Part shown: in pieces, positions 33,230 to 44,847 of the stretch
Numbering within the stretch: position 1 is the first letter of the stretch
Layout of the letters: every line of letters begins with the position of its first letter
Assembly: GCA_002633025.1 (NCBI GenBank)
Contig: NMRB01000367.1
Location: forward strand, 94,785-158,784
DNA length: 64,000 nucleotides
Direction of reading: 5' to 3'
Source: Notospermus geniculatus
Taxonomy: Eukaryota > Nemertea > Pilidiophora > Heteronemertea > Lineidae
The notes under the pieces: model-generated
Seen by the model: only the letters and a program-made list of their open reading frames with translations
Told to the model about the DNA's origin: nothing
Databases searched by the model: none
Translations under genes and position numbers: made by a program

Positions 33230-35622
33230 CGTAAAGCCGTACATCCTGAGAATCTCAGGTCATTTACGGTCGTACCCTCCCTCGACATGCTCAATGCCCT
33301 GAGGACATCCACCCCATTTCGGTGGATTAGAAAGACATTCCCTCATGTGTACTCGCCAATTGGTAATTCACGAATAAACCATGCAAAGCAGCGGGGAAAT
33401 GCCACTTGATGTAATAACCAAATATCGCGCCTAGTGCTGCAACGTCTGCACATAGATCTGGTGTAACGAGTTACCGGACCAGTCTCGTAGCATTGCATCT
33501 CATTCCAGAATATGCGCGCTGTCGAATGATAGCTGCCCCAAACATATGAGCTGGATCATACCTTCGTGTTTTGAACTCATTGGTACGTGCTCGTTATCTA
33601 GATAATCCGTGAGAATCATTTTGACGCGAAGTTTATTCAGGAACAATCTGAAATTCAGCGAGTTTGTCAGCGAATCGAGAAATTTTTACAGCCGCCATTT
33701 TTGGGAAACACCAAGACTGGATAAGCTTCGCTGTGATTGGCTGAATTCGGTGGAGTACAGTGCTCCGCTGGTTCCCCACTTAAATGGCATAGATGTCGCC
33801 GGGGTGTGAACCAAGCGCGAGAAGTGGAGCCGGTTGTGAAGACCCTGGGTGCGAGGATGAAATCCGTAATGCATTGTGAATACATGTAGGTGCCTAACTT
33901 CGCCTGAGAATGTCAATACAATCCATGTAATTAACAAAGGCAAATTGTTTTTTGTAAACCCGAACCTAATGCGGCCTCCGTCAAAGAAAGGAAGGTAAAC
34001 AAAGAAAATGACATTCAAAGCCGTCGTTTATTCATTCACAGAGTAGAGAAAACGGTCAGTGGCCGAAGTGGATAAGAAGTGAGTATTGGTATGTGACTCT
34101 CTATACATGTACAATGTAATCCCAGGTGCCTCATCCAGTGCGACTAAATGTCAAGTCAGAAGGAGTATGTTCTTGGAAGACGTGGTAAATCAAAGAGCAG
34201 TGGGAATACTACCAAGCATTCCACACCTGTTCGCTCCGAACAACGTGGTTTATTGAGAGAAAAAAAACAACACAGAGATTTGTTAGCGACACACGTTGGA
34301 AAGATTCAATGGAACAAATAGACTCTTACTTAGTGCACAGTGTACGTTGTACGCGAACTGAATGGATTCACTGGTTCAATATCACTCTGAGCCACTGTTT
34401 CAGCGGATGGAAACTCGTCCAATTACAACTCTCATGAACCAACAACTTCCCAACCCAACCTCTACAGCCGATAGCAATAACAATTTTCCGCCCTAGGAAG
34501 CAATTTGTGGACTGACAACATCATCGATCTCAAACCCCAACACGGAAAAAGTTCCGTTGGGATTGAATACATGAGATTGTTCCTCTGCCAAAGCGAGCAC
34601 AAGAAGAGAATACAGGAATCGTGGATGGATGTCAATGCAAGATTCTACCGTTGTGTACTTCAGATGAAATCTACAATACATGTACTTTACTGCGGCATGC
34701 TCGGAGACACTGTCTGATAATGATCATCCGAGCTGCGCAGAATCACAACGCGAGATGATGCGGCAAGAGGATAAGATATCAGCGTGATGAGCAACGTAGG
34801 CTAATCAGCATCCGGCACTAATTTCTGTCGCCCGTGGATCAAATGAAACAATTTAACAGATTCCCTAATGCAGATAAGTTCACAAAAGAACCTTTATCGT
34901 GGACTCCCGGATAATCCACATCGGCCGTCCTAATAAAGTAGAGCTAGATCCATCTAAAATGGACCGAAAGCTTGGGTAGCACCTGCTCCTCGTCCTCCTC
35001 GATTTTTTCAACACAATGATCGACAGCATGATATTCATTGGCCAATGGGCAGAATTCAGGCCATTACAGGAAACAATCGCAGGATCCGGATGCCATAACC
35101 AACGCCAATTTCCATGCGCCATCCGTGGTTAGTATTCAGAGGAACTGACCTTTGGCTATGCATCTCAATTATGACAGCGCGGCATGCCAGGGAGATGGTT
35201 CAGTTGACTTGCAATGATCAAGAAATGTCAATGCCATTTGCATTGAAAGTAGCCTACCACATGCAGTTTACTTCGGCCGTTATGTGAACGGCTGTTTCCC
35301 GAGGATACGTTTGGCATGTAGAGATTTTTGCCTTATTTCAATACCACTGAAGGTTGTTGGTCGTGACATTTAAAGGAGGCCCCCAAGCCTATACGGAATA
35401 GTTGGCCATTGTGATTCGTTCATTGGTTTTTGTTCGCGTACTTTTGAGCTCGAAAGCATTGCGTTCGTGACATTGCAAACCTTACTTAACGACCTCTGTG
35501 TGACACACGCGTTGGATTGGATGGAAAACCAATCCTACACCGTAGTAGACAACTCCCGTGGCGACGGCAGGAGTATCTGATTTTGTGGAAATCGTCAGGT
35601 CTACTTATTCATATTGTTGCAG
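33230..35622. other. Unassigned stretch
   Basis: No gene, RNA or clear repeat recognised. Several overlapping frames around 33609-34018 and 34493-34717 are open on both strands without splice support. Confidence 0.5.
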
Positions 35623-35856
35623 ATTCATGTGACGTGGTTCCCGAAATTTCCTTTGGGATCGGCAACATTGTGTTACAAGATTATATGTGGAAGACTGTCT
35701 GCCCAGACTTCGCTCTGTCCTCAGAGCACCCATCAGAAATTTTCAGTCATTGTTCCTTTATGTTTAGTGACTGTTGTCTTCGCCTCTTTCTGGGGGACTG
35801 AAGACAGCAACTTGGGAAATGTTTGGCGAGAAGCTTTCGTGATCGCTGCCCTCAAG
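35623..35856 (+). CDS. Candidate exon, reading frame uncertain
   Basis: An acceptor (TTATTCATATTGTTGCAG, ending 35622) and a donor (CTCAAG|GTGCCC) bound 234 nt. The phase-0 frame is open for all 78 codons. A second frame is open for 58 codons and looks at least as protein-like (SCDVVPEISFGIGNIVLQDY...). Two open frames make the coding claim weak. No family is recognised. Confidence 0.25.
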
Positions 35857-36159
35857 GTGCCCTCAATCGTGTCAACAGACAGGTCAGGGATCTCGACTTG
35901 GAATGGGGATCATAGCTGCGATAGAGGGCAACACAACGAAACCAGGTCCTATACAATTGACACCTTTTGTGTGGGCAATTGATCAGGACCGGGATTTCAT
36001 TTCAATAGATTTAACTACTTGTGACACCTATTGAGGCAATGGGCTATGGTCCCCATTGAAGGATGTGGTAAATCGTCAAGTGGTATTATGACATGAAACT
36101 ACAAGAACATTACTCTGACACCACCACCAAAATAGTTGATGAGTCATGTCAACCTGGGA

Positions 36160-36300
36160 CCTTATTCACAAAGCATACATGTACTTTGGAGTTGCGCATT
36201 CGTAGCGTCCTCTTAAACCATCCATTGTTCAAAGGTTGACGCACAATAGCTCCTGGAATGTTAGGAATTCTTAACTGCTAAGAGAGCTTTGTGAATAATG
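36160..36300. mobile_element. 141-bp MITE, CCTTATTCACAAAG termini
   Basis: Inverted ends CCTTATTCACAAAGC and GCTTTGTGAATAATG. An inverted relative at 40782-41378 is interrupted by another transposon. A TACATGTA at 36176-36183 is absent from the relatives (41361-41362; about 42148-42149). Confidence 0.8.
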
Positions 36301-36329
36301 CCCCTGACAACTATAAAGCAGAATAGTAA

Positions 36330-36500
36330 CTAAAAGTTTTTTTGGTTCTCTTCTTTCTTATATGTATATCCACAACGTTTCTACCAGTGTCCCTTGGTCG
36401 TCTTCAGGTGCATGGCTGAAATGAAGACCAGCAGGGAACACTGGTAGAAAAGTTTTGGATATACATAGGCCTATATATAAGAAAGAAGGAGGAGTGCCAA
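36330..36500. repeat. Inverted repeat with hammerhead-like remnants
   Basis: Arms of roughly 60-70 bases (TTTGGTTCTCTTCTTTCTTA... mirrored near 36470-36497). The left arm on the minus strand reads CTGAAGACGACC followed by an imperfect stem and AGAAACGTTG, resembling the CUGANGA / GAAA core of a hammerhead. It is degraded. Confidence 0.4.
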
Positions 36501-36870
36501 AAAACTGTTTAGTTACTTTATCAAGCCGTTTATCAAATGCCGTTCGAAGAATTTAAGTAGAATACTTATGACAAACATCAAAACAGTCTCATGCAGAAGG
36601 AATAAGAAAAAAGCCGTGATTTTCGTGGATTGGGACTCAATCACACCATCGACCCTTTTATCAAGGATCATCATATCAACTATAAGAAAGGAGTGCTCAA
36701 GATTATGATGTGGGTTAATGGAAGTGTTCGACATCGATCGAGTACCAGGAGGTTGGATTTGGAAGCACCTAGTCCATTTCCATAATGGATATGTCATAAT
36801 GTTAGGCATTTTGATAAACTAAGAGAAATGTGTGAAAAATTAAGTTCTCGTTTATTCGAAGAAATCAAAG

Positions 36871-37105
36871 GAGCCCTGATAGCTGGGTGGTTATCACGTC
36901 CGCTCAGCAAGCGGCAGAGGTCCCGTGTTCGAATCAAGCCCTGTCATATGGGATATCATTCCCGAACCTTGCTTCTTTGCAGGGGCAAGTGAATGACCCC
37001 CATCCAAGTGAGCAACATGAGTAGCTTGAGATGGCCTCTTCGGAACTGACCAGGGCCAATAATGCTAATGGCTCCGGCCCTGACGGCAAAATCTAATACA
37101 AATAC
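36871..37105 (+). mobile_element. tRNA-derived SINE
   Basis: An A-box-like TAGCTGGGTGG (36880-36890) and a B box GTTCGAATC (36927-36935) are spaced as in tRNA genes. An anticodon-like arm CCGCTCAGCAAGCGG lies between them. A non-tRNA body follows, ending in an A-rich tail near AATCTAATACAAATACAA. The acceptor stem is not preserved, so a functional tRNA is unlikely. Confidence 0.6.
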
Positions 37106-37802
37106 AACGTCGAAGAAATCACATGCTCAGAGGAAAAGGAATGGATCTGCCGATACACATAATTCAGCTATCGGCTATAGTTCAGGCAGGTTTACCTAAT
37201 TTGCACTTAAACGTGATTTATTTCACAAGAGGTGCAGATTTCCTTTTTAGCAGTATGACAGCAAATTCCCCAATATGTTTAAGCTACAGCGCAGCTTAGC
37301 GATGGTGTAATCTTGGATCAATGATTGATGAAGATGGGAATTACAGCATGCAATGACAACATGATAGAAGTTAGATATTGAGGCAGAGATTAGAACTGTC
37401 ACGTATCTTGCTCGTACATCAAACCAATCGTACCTAAATCTAATATGAAACTAACTATATCCTTGCTCCAATTCTGCCGGTGTTCAAGGTTGCTCCGCAA
37501 CATTGACGAATGGTATCACGTGTCCATTTGCGTCGGCAAACTATTGGTATTTACTCGTGGCTTGTGGTATTTTATATCAAGTTTCTTAATTATCTGGTTA
37601 GCCTTTGCTTTCGTTTTCCCCGCCTGCTTCACAAGAATCACATTACTAAGAGACGACATGCTAATTACATCCGAATGAACGTTTTGCAGTTAACTCACGA
37701 AGTTAATTTAGGTAAATGCTAATTTCTAGAAATGGACCAGCCTGAATGACTTCTCGTCATGAATTCTGCACAGCGGAATACCGACGAATTCCAAATTCCC
37801 GT

Positions 37803-38213
37803 TAAAGCTACATACAGATGTGTACGATTTTCCGACAATGACAATGCGGCAACGACAATACATGTACGGCAATGACAACGTCAACGGCAAGGCGTTTTGG
37901 GTGTACACATGAATACGGCCATAAGTATAAATAGCGGACGTATCTCATAAGCCATGCGACATGATGGACGACGACGACATTACCAAGCGCGCGTGTTGAT
38001 GTAATATAAACACATGATTTACGTCCGACAACGGCAAAAAGTCGTTCCTGGATCTATTCAAAAAATAAACGGATAATCGTATCGCATTTAACCGGATAGT
38101 CTCACAACCGTGCCGCATCCATGTGAACGAAACAGTTCATTTTCCTACATGTGCATTTTTTTGCCGTTGCCGTATTGTTGTCGGAAAATCGTACACATGT
38201 GTACGTAGCTTTA
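37803..38213. mobile_element. 411-bp foldback, TAAAGCTACRTACA termini
   Basis: The left arm TAAAGCTACATACAGATGTG and the inverted right arm TAAAGCTACGTACACATGTG continue through GTACGATTTTCCGACAA, with spaced degenerate GACAACG repeats inside. Confidence 0.8.
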
Positions 38214-38651
38214 GCCGAATCGATATATCGTAGGCTAAGGTCTAAGCATTTGATGAGGGGAGATTTCGGGCTTACCAAAAATTCATCCGTCCCAAGTTTG
38301 CAAACTGGCAAGGTGGGTGGGGTGGGGGTGGGGGTGGGGGAGGGGGGTTGCCCTTTGCTTGTGGGCAGGATAGACCTTCTTGATTTGGCATCGTTGCGTT
38401 CGGCCATTGTGTGGAGCGAAGCTGGTATCCTTGAAAGCAATTGAACTGAATAGGGAGACATTCAAACGCCGTAAGAACATTGAAAAATACATGTAGTAGT
38501 ATAAATTATAGTTATAGTCACTGTATCTCCGGATAACTGCCATCCGAACTGCTCTGATATTAAAAGCTCTGAAGGGCATTTTTATGTATTTTAGACTTTA
38601 TTATTAATAAATAATATTTTCAGTGTCAAGAACAATATTGCAATAAATGAA

Positions 38652-39366
38652 GACACTTAAACCAACATCAACAAGACGATCTTTAATATCACTAGAAGAT
38701 AACTAGGACGAGAGGACTTTGCTTCATTTCGTTGAGAAAAAAATGTTACAAGTTGATGTGTTGGTTATAACGAAACTGCAATTTGTGGCACGATTTTTGA
38801 TGAGATACCGCTGTGTACATTTTAAGAACATCGTTCCCGACTTTGCACACTTGACACTTAAATGTCAGTGAGAACTGTGCTAATGAACACGGACATCAAA
38901 CGATGTGTATCTCGGTGTGAGGGAGCACGTCAAATACACTCAAATGGCAAGATATCTTTGGACATGTAATAAATAAATCGTGTTTGGGGGGGGGGGGTTG
39001 TGGATGAAGATGAATGAGATCGTAGACTCGAATTACTGTATTAAAGGGAAACTGCACCCATTGTAAATTTTTGAATTTTTATCAATCTATGGAGACTATT
39101 GCCATGAGTGTGATGTCACTAGTGTCTATGAGCTGAAGACCTTTATTGTAGTGAATGAGCTAATACTGTGACTGCCTAGGCCCATTGGTTGTACATGTAT
39201 CTTCATAAATATGCACTGAACACACATGACATCACATGTGCTGTGCAATGGTCCCCTTGGGATGCAATAAAAATGCTTAAAATGACGAGTTTCCTTATTT
39301 AAAAAAAATTATGACATGTTGCAGTTATCAAGTGAATGAATTTGAATGTATTAACGATATTTCAAA
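38652..39366. repeat. Contig-end overlap, copy 1
   Basis: Directly repeated at 39454-40167, nearly identical apart from a few substitutions (for example GTGTGATG/GCGTGATG). The right end diverges where a hammerhead-like unit (39367-39452) is attached. The single N at 39453 lies between the copies, so this is probably unmerged contig overlap. Confidence 0.9.
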
Positions 39367-39389
39367 TGATAATAAACAAGAAGTCAATC

Positions 39390-39438
39390 TCCAGAATTCA
39401 CGAATTTTCGACCCCAACCGGGGTCTTTTTCAAGTGGA
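39390..39438 (-). ncRNA. Hammerhead-ribozyme-like motif, degenerate core
   Basis: On the minus strand: stem I (TCCA with TGGA), a core where CUGANGA would stand but mutated to CTTGAAAAA, a perfect 6-bp stem II (GACCCC GGTT GGGGTC), GAA, a 4-bp stem III (AATT CGTG AATT), then C at the expected cleavage position followed by TGGA. The architecture is complete but the core is damaged, so it is probably inactive. Confidence 0.45.
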
Positions 39439-39453
39439 ACTTTACAATCTGAN

Positions 39454-40167
39454 GACACTTAAACCAACATCAACAAGACGATCTTTAATATCACTAGAAG
39501 ATAACTAGGACGAGAGGACTTTGCTTCATTTCGTTGAGAAAAAAATGTTACAAGTTGATGTGTTGGTTATAACGAAACTGCAATTTGTGGCACGATTTTT
39601 GATGAGATACCGCTGTGTACATTTTAAGAACATCGTTCCCGACTTTGCACACTTGACACTTAAATGTCAGTGAGAACTGTGCTAATGAACACGGACATCA
39701 AACGATGTGTATCTCGGTGTGAGGGAGCACGTCAAATACACTCAAATGGCAAGATATCTTTGGACATGTAATAAATAAATCGTGTTTGGGGGGGGGGGGT
39801 TGTGGATGAAGATGAATGAGATCGTAGACTCGAATTACTGTATTAAAGGGAAACTGCACCCATTGTAAATTTTTGAATTTTTATCAATCTATGGAGACTA
39901 TTGCCATGAGCGTGATGTCACTAGTGTCTATGAGCTGAAGACCTTTATTGTAGTGAATGAGCTAATACTGTGACTGCCTAGGCCTATTGGTTGTACATGT
40001 ATCTTCATAAATATGCACTGAACACACATGACATCACATGTGCTGCGCAATGGTCCCCTTGGGATGCAATAAAAATGCTTAAAATGACGAGTTTCCTTAT
40101 TTAAAAAAAATTATGACATGTTGCAGTTATCAAGTGAATGAATTTGAATGTATTAACGATATTTCAA
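39454..40167. repeat. Contig-end overlap, copy 2
   Basis: Second copy of 38652-39366, starting at the first base after the N at 39453. Confidence 0.9.
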
Positions 40168-40208
40168 AAATTCAAAATTTTACACAATGAATGGAATCTC
40201 CCTTTAAA
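39845..40208. mobile_element. About 365-bp MITE, TTTAAAGGGAGA-type termini (complete)
   Basis: Inverted ends TTAAAGGGAAACTGCACCCATT and AATGAATGGAATCTCCCTTTAA with internal conserved blocks (GGTCCCCTTGGGATGCAATAA). Other members: 39041-39366 (truncated), 43288-43652 and 45588-45932 (inverted). Confidence 0.75.
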
Positions 40209-40781
40209 AATAGATTGTTGGGCTTCCAGCGGCATTCGACTGAAACGGAAATTACATGTGACCACAGCGAAATAAGCCGACAGAAGTAATGTATAAACAT
40301 GTACCGCCTACGTGTAGTCGAATGTCACATATAGCTTAGAATACTGAAGTAATCGCGATCGATGGGGGCCGTATCTCCGGAGGTCATTTACATGGCTATT
40401 TTCTGGTGACATTACCCATGAGGTCATATATTTTGCGGTTCTGACAGGGCATACATGCTAAATGTATGAACGGTCGAGCCATTAGGGTGGCGTCAGGCGC
40501 GTGTTTCTGTTCACTTGATGGCTTGTAAGAGACAACCATCTCAATGACGACGGCGTTTCAGGCTAGTCTGTGTCTTCTGATGGTCAGTACCGTATCAGTA
40601 GTATCAGTCGTAACAAACCTCACATGAGCTAGGAAATGCGAGATGCGTCCCAATGATATTCTATTCCTTCCTGGTGGAGTTAGGTATGAGATACATGAAC
40701 TTCAACGTCTACCTTAGGAAGACCGGGAGCAAATGTACGTTGGTTATCTGAATACAATTTGTCGGCGAACACAACCTTGGG

Positions 40782-41378
40782 CCTTATTCACACAGTTCTC
40801 TTAGGGACCGTCTCAAGCCAAAGAAGTGTAATTTTATTTTCACTTCTCTCTTGACCCCCTCCCCCCTCAGAAGTGAAATTTTGGCATCTAATTGGCTTCA
40901 CTCGTGGGGTGGTAGTACACAAGTCTTATGAAAGATGTTGGGTTATACATGTAGAAGAAAGGGACTAAACAACTTGTTGATTAAAAACACAGTTTTAATT
41001 TGACTGACTTTAAGAACAATATCTAAGAGCAGTCTTGGCATTATATATAAGAGTTGACTTCAGTATACCCCCCCCCCCCATAACGTAATGAATGTAGCTT
41101 TTTCATTTTTTTTCTATTTTGAAGAAAGATGTGCCGGTAATATTACTTTTTTAGAAATTCCATGAAGCCAATTTCTTTTCAAGAAGTGAAATGGTGACCA
41201 TGAAGTTAGCCACCCTCCCCCAGTGAAAAAAATTACCCTTCTTTGGCTTCAAAGTATTTTTGAGACGGTCCCTCAGCAGTTAAGAATTCGTAACATGAGC
41301 TATTGTGCGTCAACAATTGAACAATGGTTTAAGAGGACGCCACGAATGCGCAACTCTAAGTATGCTTTGTGAATAAGG
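40782..41378. mobile_element. CCTTATTCACA MITE interrupted by another element
   Basis: Left piece 40782-40803 and right piece 41273-41378 together match the intact relative at 36160-36300 (inverted). The 469-bp insertion sits at CTCTTA|GCAG. Confidence 0.8.
40804..41272. mobile_element. 469-bp element, GGGACCGTCTCAA termini, nested
   Basis: Inverted ends GGGACCGTCTCAAGCCAAAG and GGGACCGTCTCAAAAATAC with shared GCCAAAGAAG. The target is TA (40802-40803; right copy TC here, TA in the related sequence at about 42062). A relative with the same terminus type is at 53742-54084. Confidence 0.8.
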
Positions 41379-41505
41379 TGCCGCATCCAAATCCCTTTGA
41401 TTATGTCACGTTAAATATAGTATGATATTTCATACAACTGATTCATACACTTCTTCGCAAAGATGGATACAATTTTGCTTTATCCATTCTAGCCATCCTT
41501 AGTTT

Positions 41506-41722
41506 ATGTCACCACTACAAAGCTTTGTACTCGAATACTGTGAATCAAAGGGAAACAAACCGACATCTTCATCCTCGCTTTGCTATGGAAAGTCAGCTAA
41601 TGAGACCGTGTGGGGATGGTGCGGAGATATCATAAACCATTTATTATCCTACTCCTCGGTATATCATGCATTTTTATGTCTCCCGGGAACTGTCACACAG
41701 CGCCCAAACTGTCTAAATGACA
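41506..41722 (+). other. Open frame repeated across a contig join
   Basis: An ATG-started frame (MSPLQSFVLEYCESKGNKPT...) runs to the N at 41723; the second copy 42296-42559 is complete at 87 codons. The two differ by non-synonymous changes (G/E, K/I) and no synonymous ones, so there is no sign of constraint. A third frame following an acceptor-like CCATTCTAG is also open. Probably chance. Confidence 0.2.
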
Positions 41723-41723
41723 N

Positions 41724-42028
41724 CATACAAAGTTTCATCATGATAGCTCAAGCCATTCTCAAAATACAGGCCTTTGAATTTTTTCACAAAACGCCCCCTA
41801 CTGGCCAAAGTAGAAATCGCATCGCACCCAAAATCGAACTTGACCTAGATTTTGTGGTCATACACACCCATATGCAATACGAAAATGATCCGTCAAAAAC
41901 TGAAGGCGCTATCCATCTGACAAGGGAAAGGTTTACGCACGCACGCACGCACGCACGACAGACCACCACTAAAGGCGCCAAGCACAGCATAAGCCCTTTT
42001 GGCCTATGGGCCAAGCGGGCTAAAAATA
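41724..42028. mobile_element. 3' part of AGAGGCCC...GGGCTAAAAA repeat
   Basis: Begins abruptly after the N at 41723. It contains AACGCCCCCTACTGGCC, a short (ACGC)n run at about 41935-41957, and ends GGCCTATGGGCCAAGCGGGC followed by TAAAAA, like the ends at 27856 and 33229. Confidence 0.6.
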
Positions 42029-42513
42029 CCCTTCTTTGGCTTCAAGGTATTTTTAGATGGACCCTTAGCAGTTAAGAATTCGTAACATGAGCTATTGTGC
42101 GTCAACAGTTGAACAATGGTTAAAGAGGACGCTACGAATGCGCTAAGTATGCTTTATGAATAAGGTGCCGCATCCAAATCCCTTTGATTATATCACGTTA
42201 AATATAGTACTATGATATTTCATACAACTGATTCATACACTTCTTCGCAAAGATGGATACAATTTTGCTTTATCCATTCTAGCCATCCTTAGTTTATGTC
42301 ACCACTACAAAGCTTTGTACTCGAATACTGTGAATCAAAGGAAAACATACCGACATCTTCATCCTCGCTTTGCTATGGAAAGTCAGCTAATGAGACCGTG
42401 TGGGGATGGTGCGGAGATATCATAAACCATTTATTATCCTACTCCTCGGTATATCATGCATTTTTATGTCTCCCGGGAACTGTCACACAGCGCCCAAACT
42501 GTCTAAATGACAT
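42024..42513. repeat. Contig-end overlap, copy 2 (with 41229-41722)
   Basis: Directly repeats 41229-41722, which ends at the N at 41723. Together with the 39453 case this indicates that contigs in this region were abutted without merging. Confidence 0.85.
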
Positions 42514-42702
42514 TAATGACAACACTCAACGATGCTTTAGAAAAATAATAGATGTTTAAAGAACAACGTTTACGGGGCAATGTCTAATAGACAAGGCAAG
42601 CCATGGCGAGTAGCAAAAAGGCTCCGTGCTGAAAAGTAATGGTTATTTTAGGAATAAATGAAGTAAAAAAGATATCTATTAATGGCGATATGATGAAAAG
42701 TA

Positions 42703-42868
42703 AAGTCGTCTCCGATATTCGCAAATTAACTATTCTATAACTATTATTTTACAACTATTAATCCACAATTAGGATCCAGCTGATTCACTTCTGGGATTTC
42801 AACTAGAAAGTGCCTGAGGAAGACCCCGGTTGGAGTCGAAAATTTGCGAATATCGGAGACGACTTCAC
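42703..42868. repeat. Inverted repeat around a hammerhead-like motif
   Basis: GTCGTCTCCGATATTCGCAAAT (about 42705-42726) is mirrored at 42843-42865. Between them on the + strand lie CTGAGGA (42814-42820), a stem GACCCCGGTTGGAGTC with one mismatch, and GAAA (42838-42841). Confidence 0.5.
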
Positions 42869-43000
42869 AAGTCTTATACTGTCATTTTGTATGTCGTTTT
42901 TTGTGCTCTGTTTTGGATAATGATATGATGGAATTTAGCTTTCAACAACTCCATCGTTAGCAAAAACCTTAAGAGTTAGAATATAAGCCGTGACAAAAAG

Positions 43001-43127
43001 ATAAACTGACACTTCGCGGAAAATGCTTCAAGCTGATAAACAGTGATACTGCAATTTATCTTTTTGTCAAAATTGCAGTTATCGCTGTTTATCAGCTTGA
43101 AATACTTTCCGCTAAGTGTCAGTTTAT
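43001..43127. repeat. 127-bp hairpin
   Basis: Arms of about 57 bases (ATAAACTGACACTTCGCGGA mirrored as TCCGCTAAGTGTCAGTTTAT) with a short loop near TTTTTGTC. Probably a palindromic MITE. Confidence 0.8.
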
Positions 43128-43287
43128 GTTACGGATACCTAAGCGTTATGGCTGTATTTCTGGCAGGTCATGCATATTTACCATATTCAAACACTCGTAA
43201 ATCGTGCTCAGTGTTCTGTTCTGAACGTGGCTACAGTGAATGGGCAATGGTAACAACGAGACTACAGTGGAATTTTGCAAAATTAAA

Positions 43288-43652
43288 GGGAGACTCCATT
43301 CATTCCGTAAAATTTTGAATTTTTGAAATATCGTTAATACATTCAAATTCATTGATATCTGCAACATGTCATAATTTTTTAACATCAGCTACATGTAACT
43401 CATCATTTTAAGTATTTTTAATTAATTACATCCCAAGGGGACCATTGCACAGCACATGATTGTGATGTCATATGTGCTCAATGCATATTTTTGAAGGTAC
43501 AACCAATAGGCCTAGGCAGTCACAGTATTAGCCCATTCACTACAAAGGTCGTCAGCCTATTGGCACTAGTGACATCACAACTCATGGCAATAGTCTCCAT
43601 GGATTGATAGAAATTCAACAGAAGTTTACAATGAATGGAATCTGCCTTTAAA
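43288..43652. mobile_element. TTTAAAGGGAGA-type MITE, second member
   Basis: TTAAAGGGAGACTCCATTCA at the left and TGAATGGAATCTGCCTTTAA at the right; inverted relative to 39845-40208. Contains TACATGTA at about 43391. Confidence 0.75.
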
Positions 43653-43985
43653 TGATTGTACCGTGGGATTCTTGTCCACTGGTCAACAATAAATAGACAG
43701 ACTGAGCGAGACTCCTCTATTAGATGCCAGATGTATTCATCTGTTCATCTGTCACCGATGCTAGTTTTCCCCCATGGGATACAACACAGACAATGAGCTC
43801 CATTCGCAGATGGTTACTGACAGAATCCATACCTCCAATGACGTCTGACTTGTGCAGCCATTGGTTACCAACATCTATAATTACCTATCGTTCGATTCAT
43901 TCTGTTTAAGCCATACATGGCATTTTCTAGACACTTTTTTATCCATTACATTCACTGTAATTGCGGCCAACGTGATCTAATCCCA

Positions 43986-44280
43986 TCATCCGGCAATACA
44001 TTCGATTTTCCTACAGACAATGTTGGTCTGTTGAACAACTACATTGTCTACATGTATACTCGTATTGCTGGGGATGTTGAATGGCGGTCGTTTTTTCCCC
44101 TCAGATCTTCTCGCCTCCACTAGTTTGGTTAGTTCCTCCCCAGTCAGTTCTCCAGAATCACTGCCCTCCCCACTGCTAGGTCTTCCCCATTTGTGGCACT
44201 GTTTGCCTCTTCTCGACTTACATACATTATTGACAAATTCTACTCCGATTAAGATGCCAGTGGTTGCGACTGGAGCTCAG
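43986..44280. CDS. Candidate exon, strand unresolved
   Basis: Plus strand: an excellent acceptor (CGTTTTTTCCCCTCAG, ending 44104) and donor (GCTCAG|GTGAAT at 44281) bound 176 nt open in one frame, Leu/Ser/Pro-rich. Minus strand: a frame from 44276 to a TGA at 43986 is open for 96 codons and looks more like real protein (segments KQCHKWGRPSSGEGSDSGEL, TKLVEARRSEGKKRPPFNIP). Leu/Ser/Pro-rich frames are typical of the antisense of charged coding sequence, which favours minus, but that strand lacks clear splice sites and ends in a TACATGTA-containing tail. Confidence 0.3.
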
Positions 44281-44847
44281 GTGAATAACGGTGACTCCGT
44301 CGGTCATTTATTTCTTGCTATATTGAAATAAATGATGCCATGGGGAGCTTAGATACGGGGCATGAATACGAGAGAATGAAACTGTGACCGAAGATAGTAT
44401 TTGTCATCATTTAGGTGATTTGCGCTAGCACTAGTTATGGAGTATGGTAAAGAGTAAGTCTGCTGAGACTGGTTTGATACAACGCTGTTGCATTAAATTG
44501 CAATTACTTTCTTTTTTTGTCATTATTTTTTCACAAAAACGTGACATCAGATATGAACAAAAGCTTTGCCATTTGCCCTAATGGCTTTGTCATTTCGTGC
44601 CTTTACACGACCGTAATTTTTTCCAACATCCCCCATTAATAGAATCTACTTAATGTACTACTTTGTGAGGAACATAAATCAAGTGCTGGGCTTCAACGCC
44701 CGCGGCAATGCTTTTATAGCGAACATTTTGTGAAATCATTGAGAAATTGAGAACAAGCAAAGTACTCCACTCCATTCCTAAGTTTCAAAGATAAAACTAC
44801 ATCTCGCGGCCAGATTTGCGTTAACACAAATATCAAACGAAAGAAAA

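Noticed and set aside
34880-35070. Minus-strand frame with an acidic stretch (VEKIEEDEEQVLPKLSV)
   Set aside because: No AG acceptor with pyrimidine tract upstream and a stop shortly after; the acidic run comes from GAGGAGGACGAGGAG simple sequence.
36871-36945. Functional tRNA gene
   Set aside because: A and B boxes are present, but the acceptor and T stems do not pair; better explained as a SINE head.
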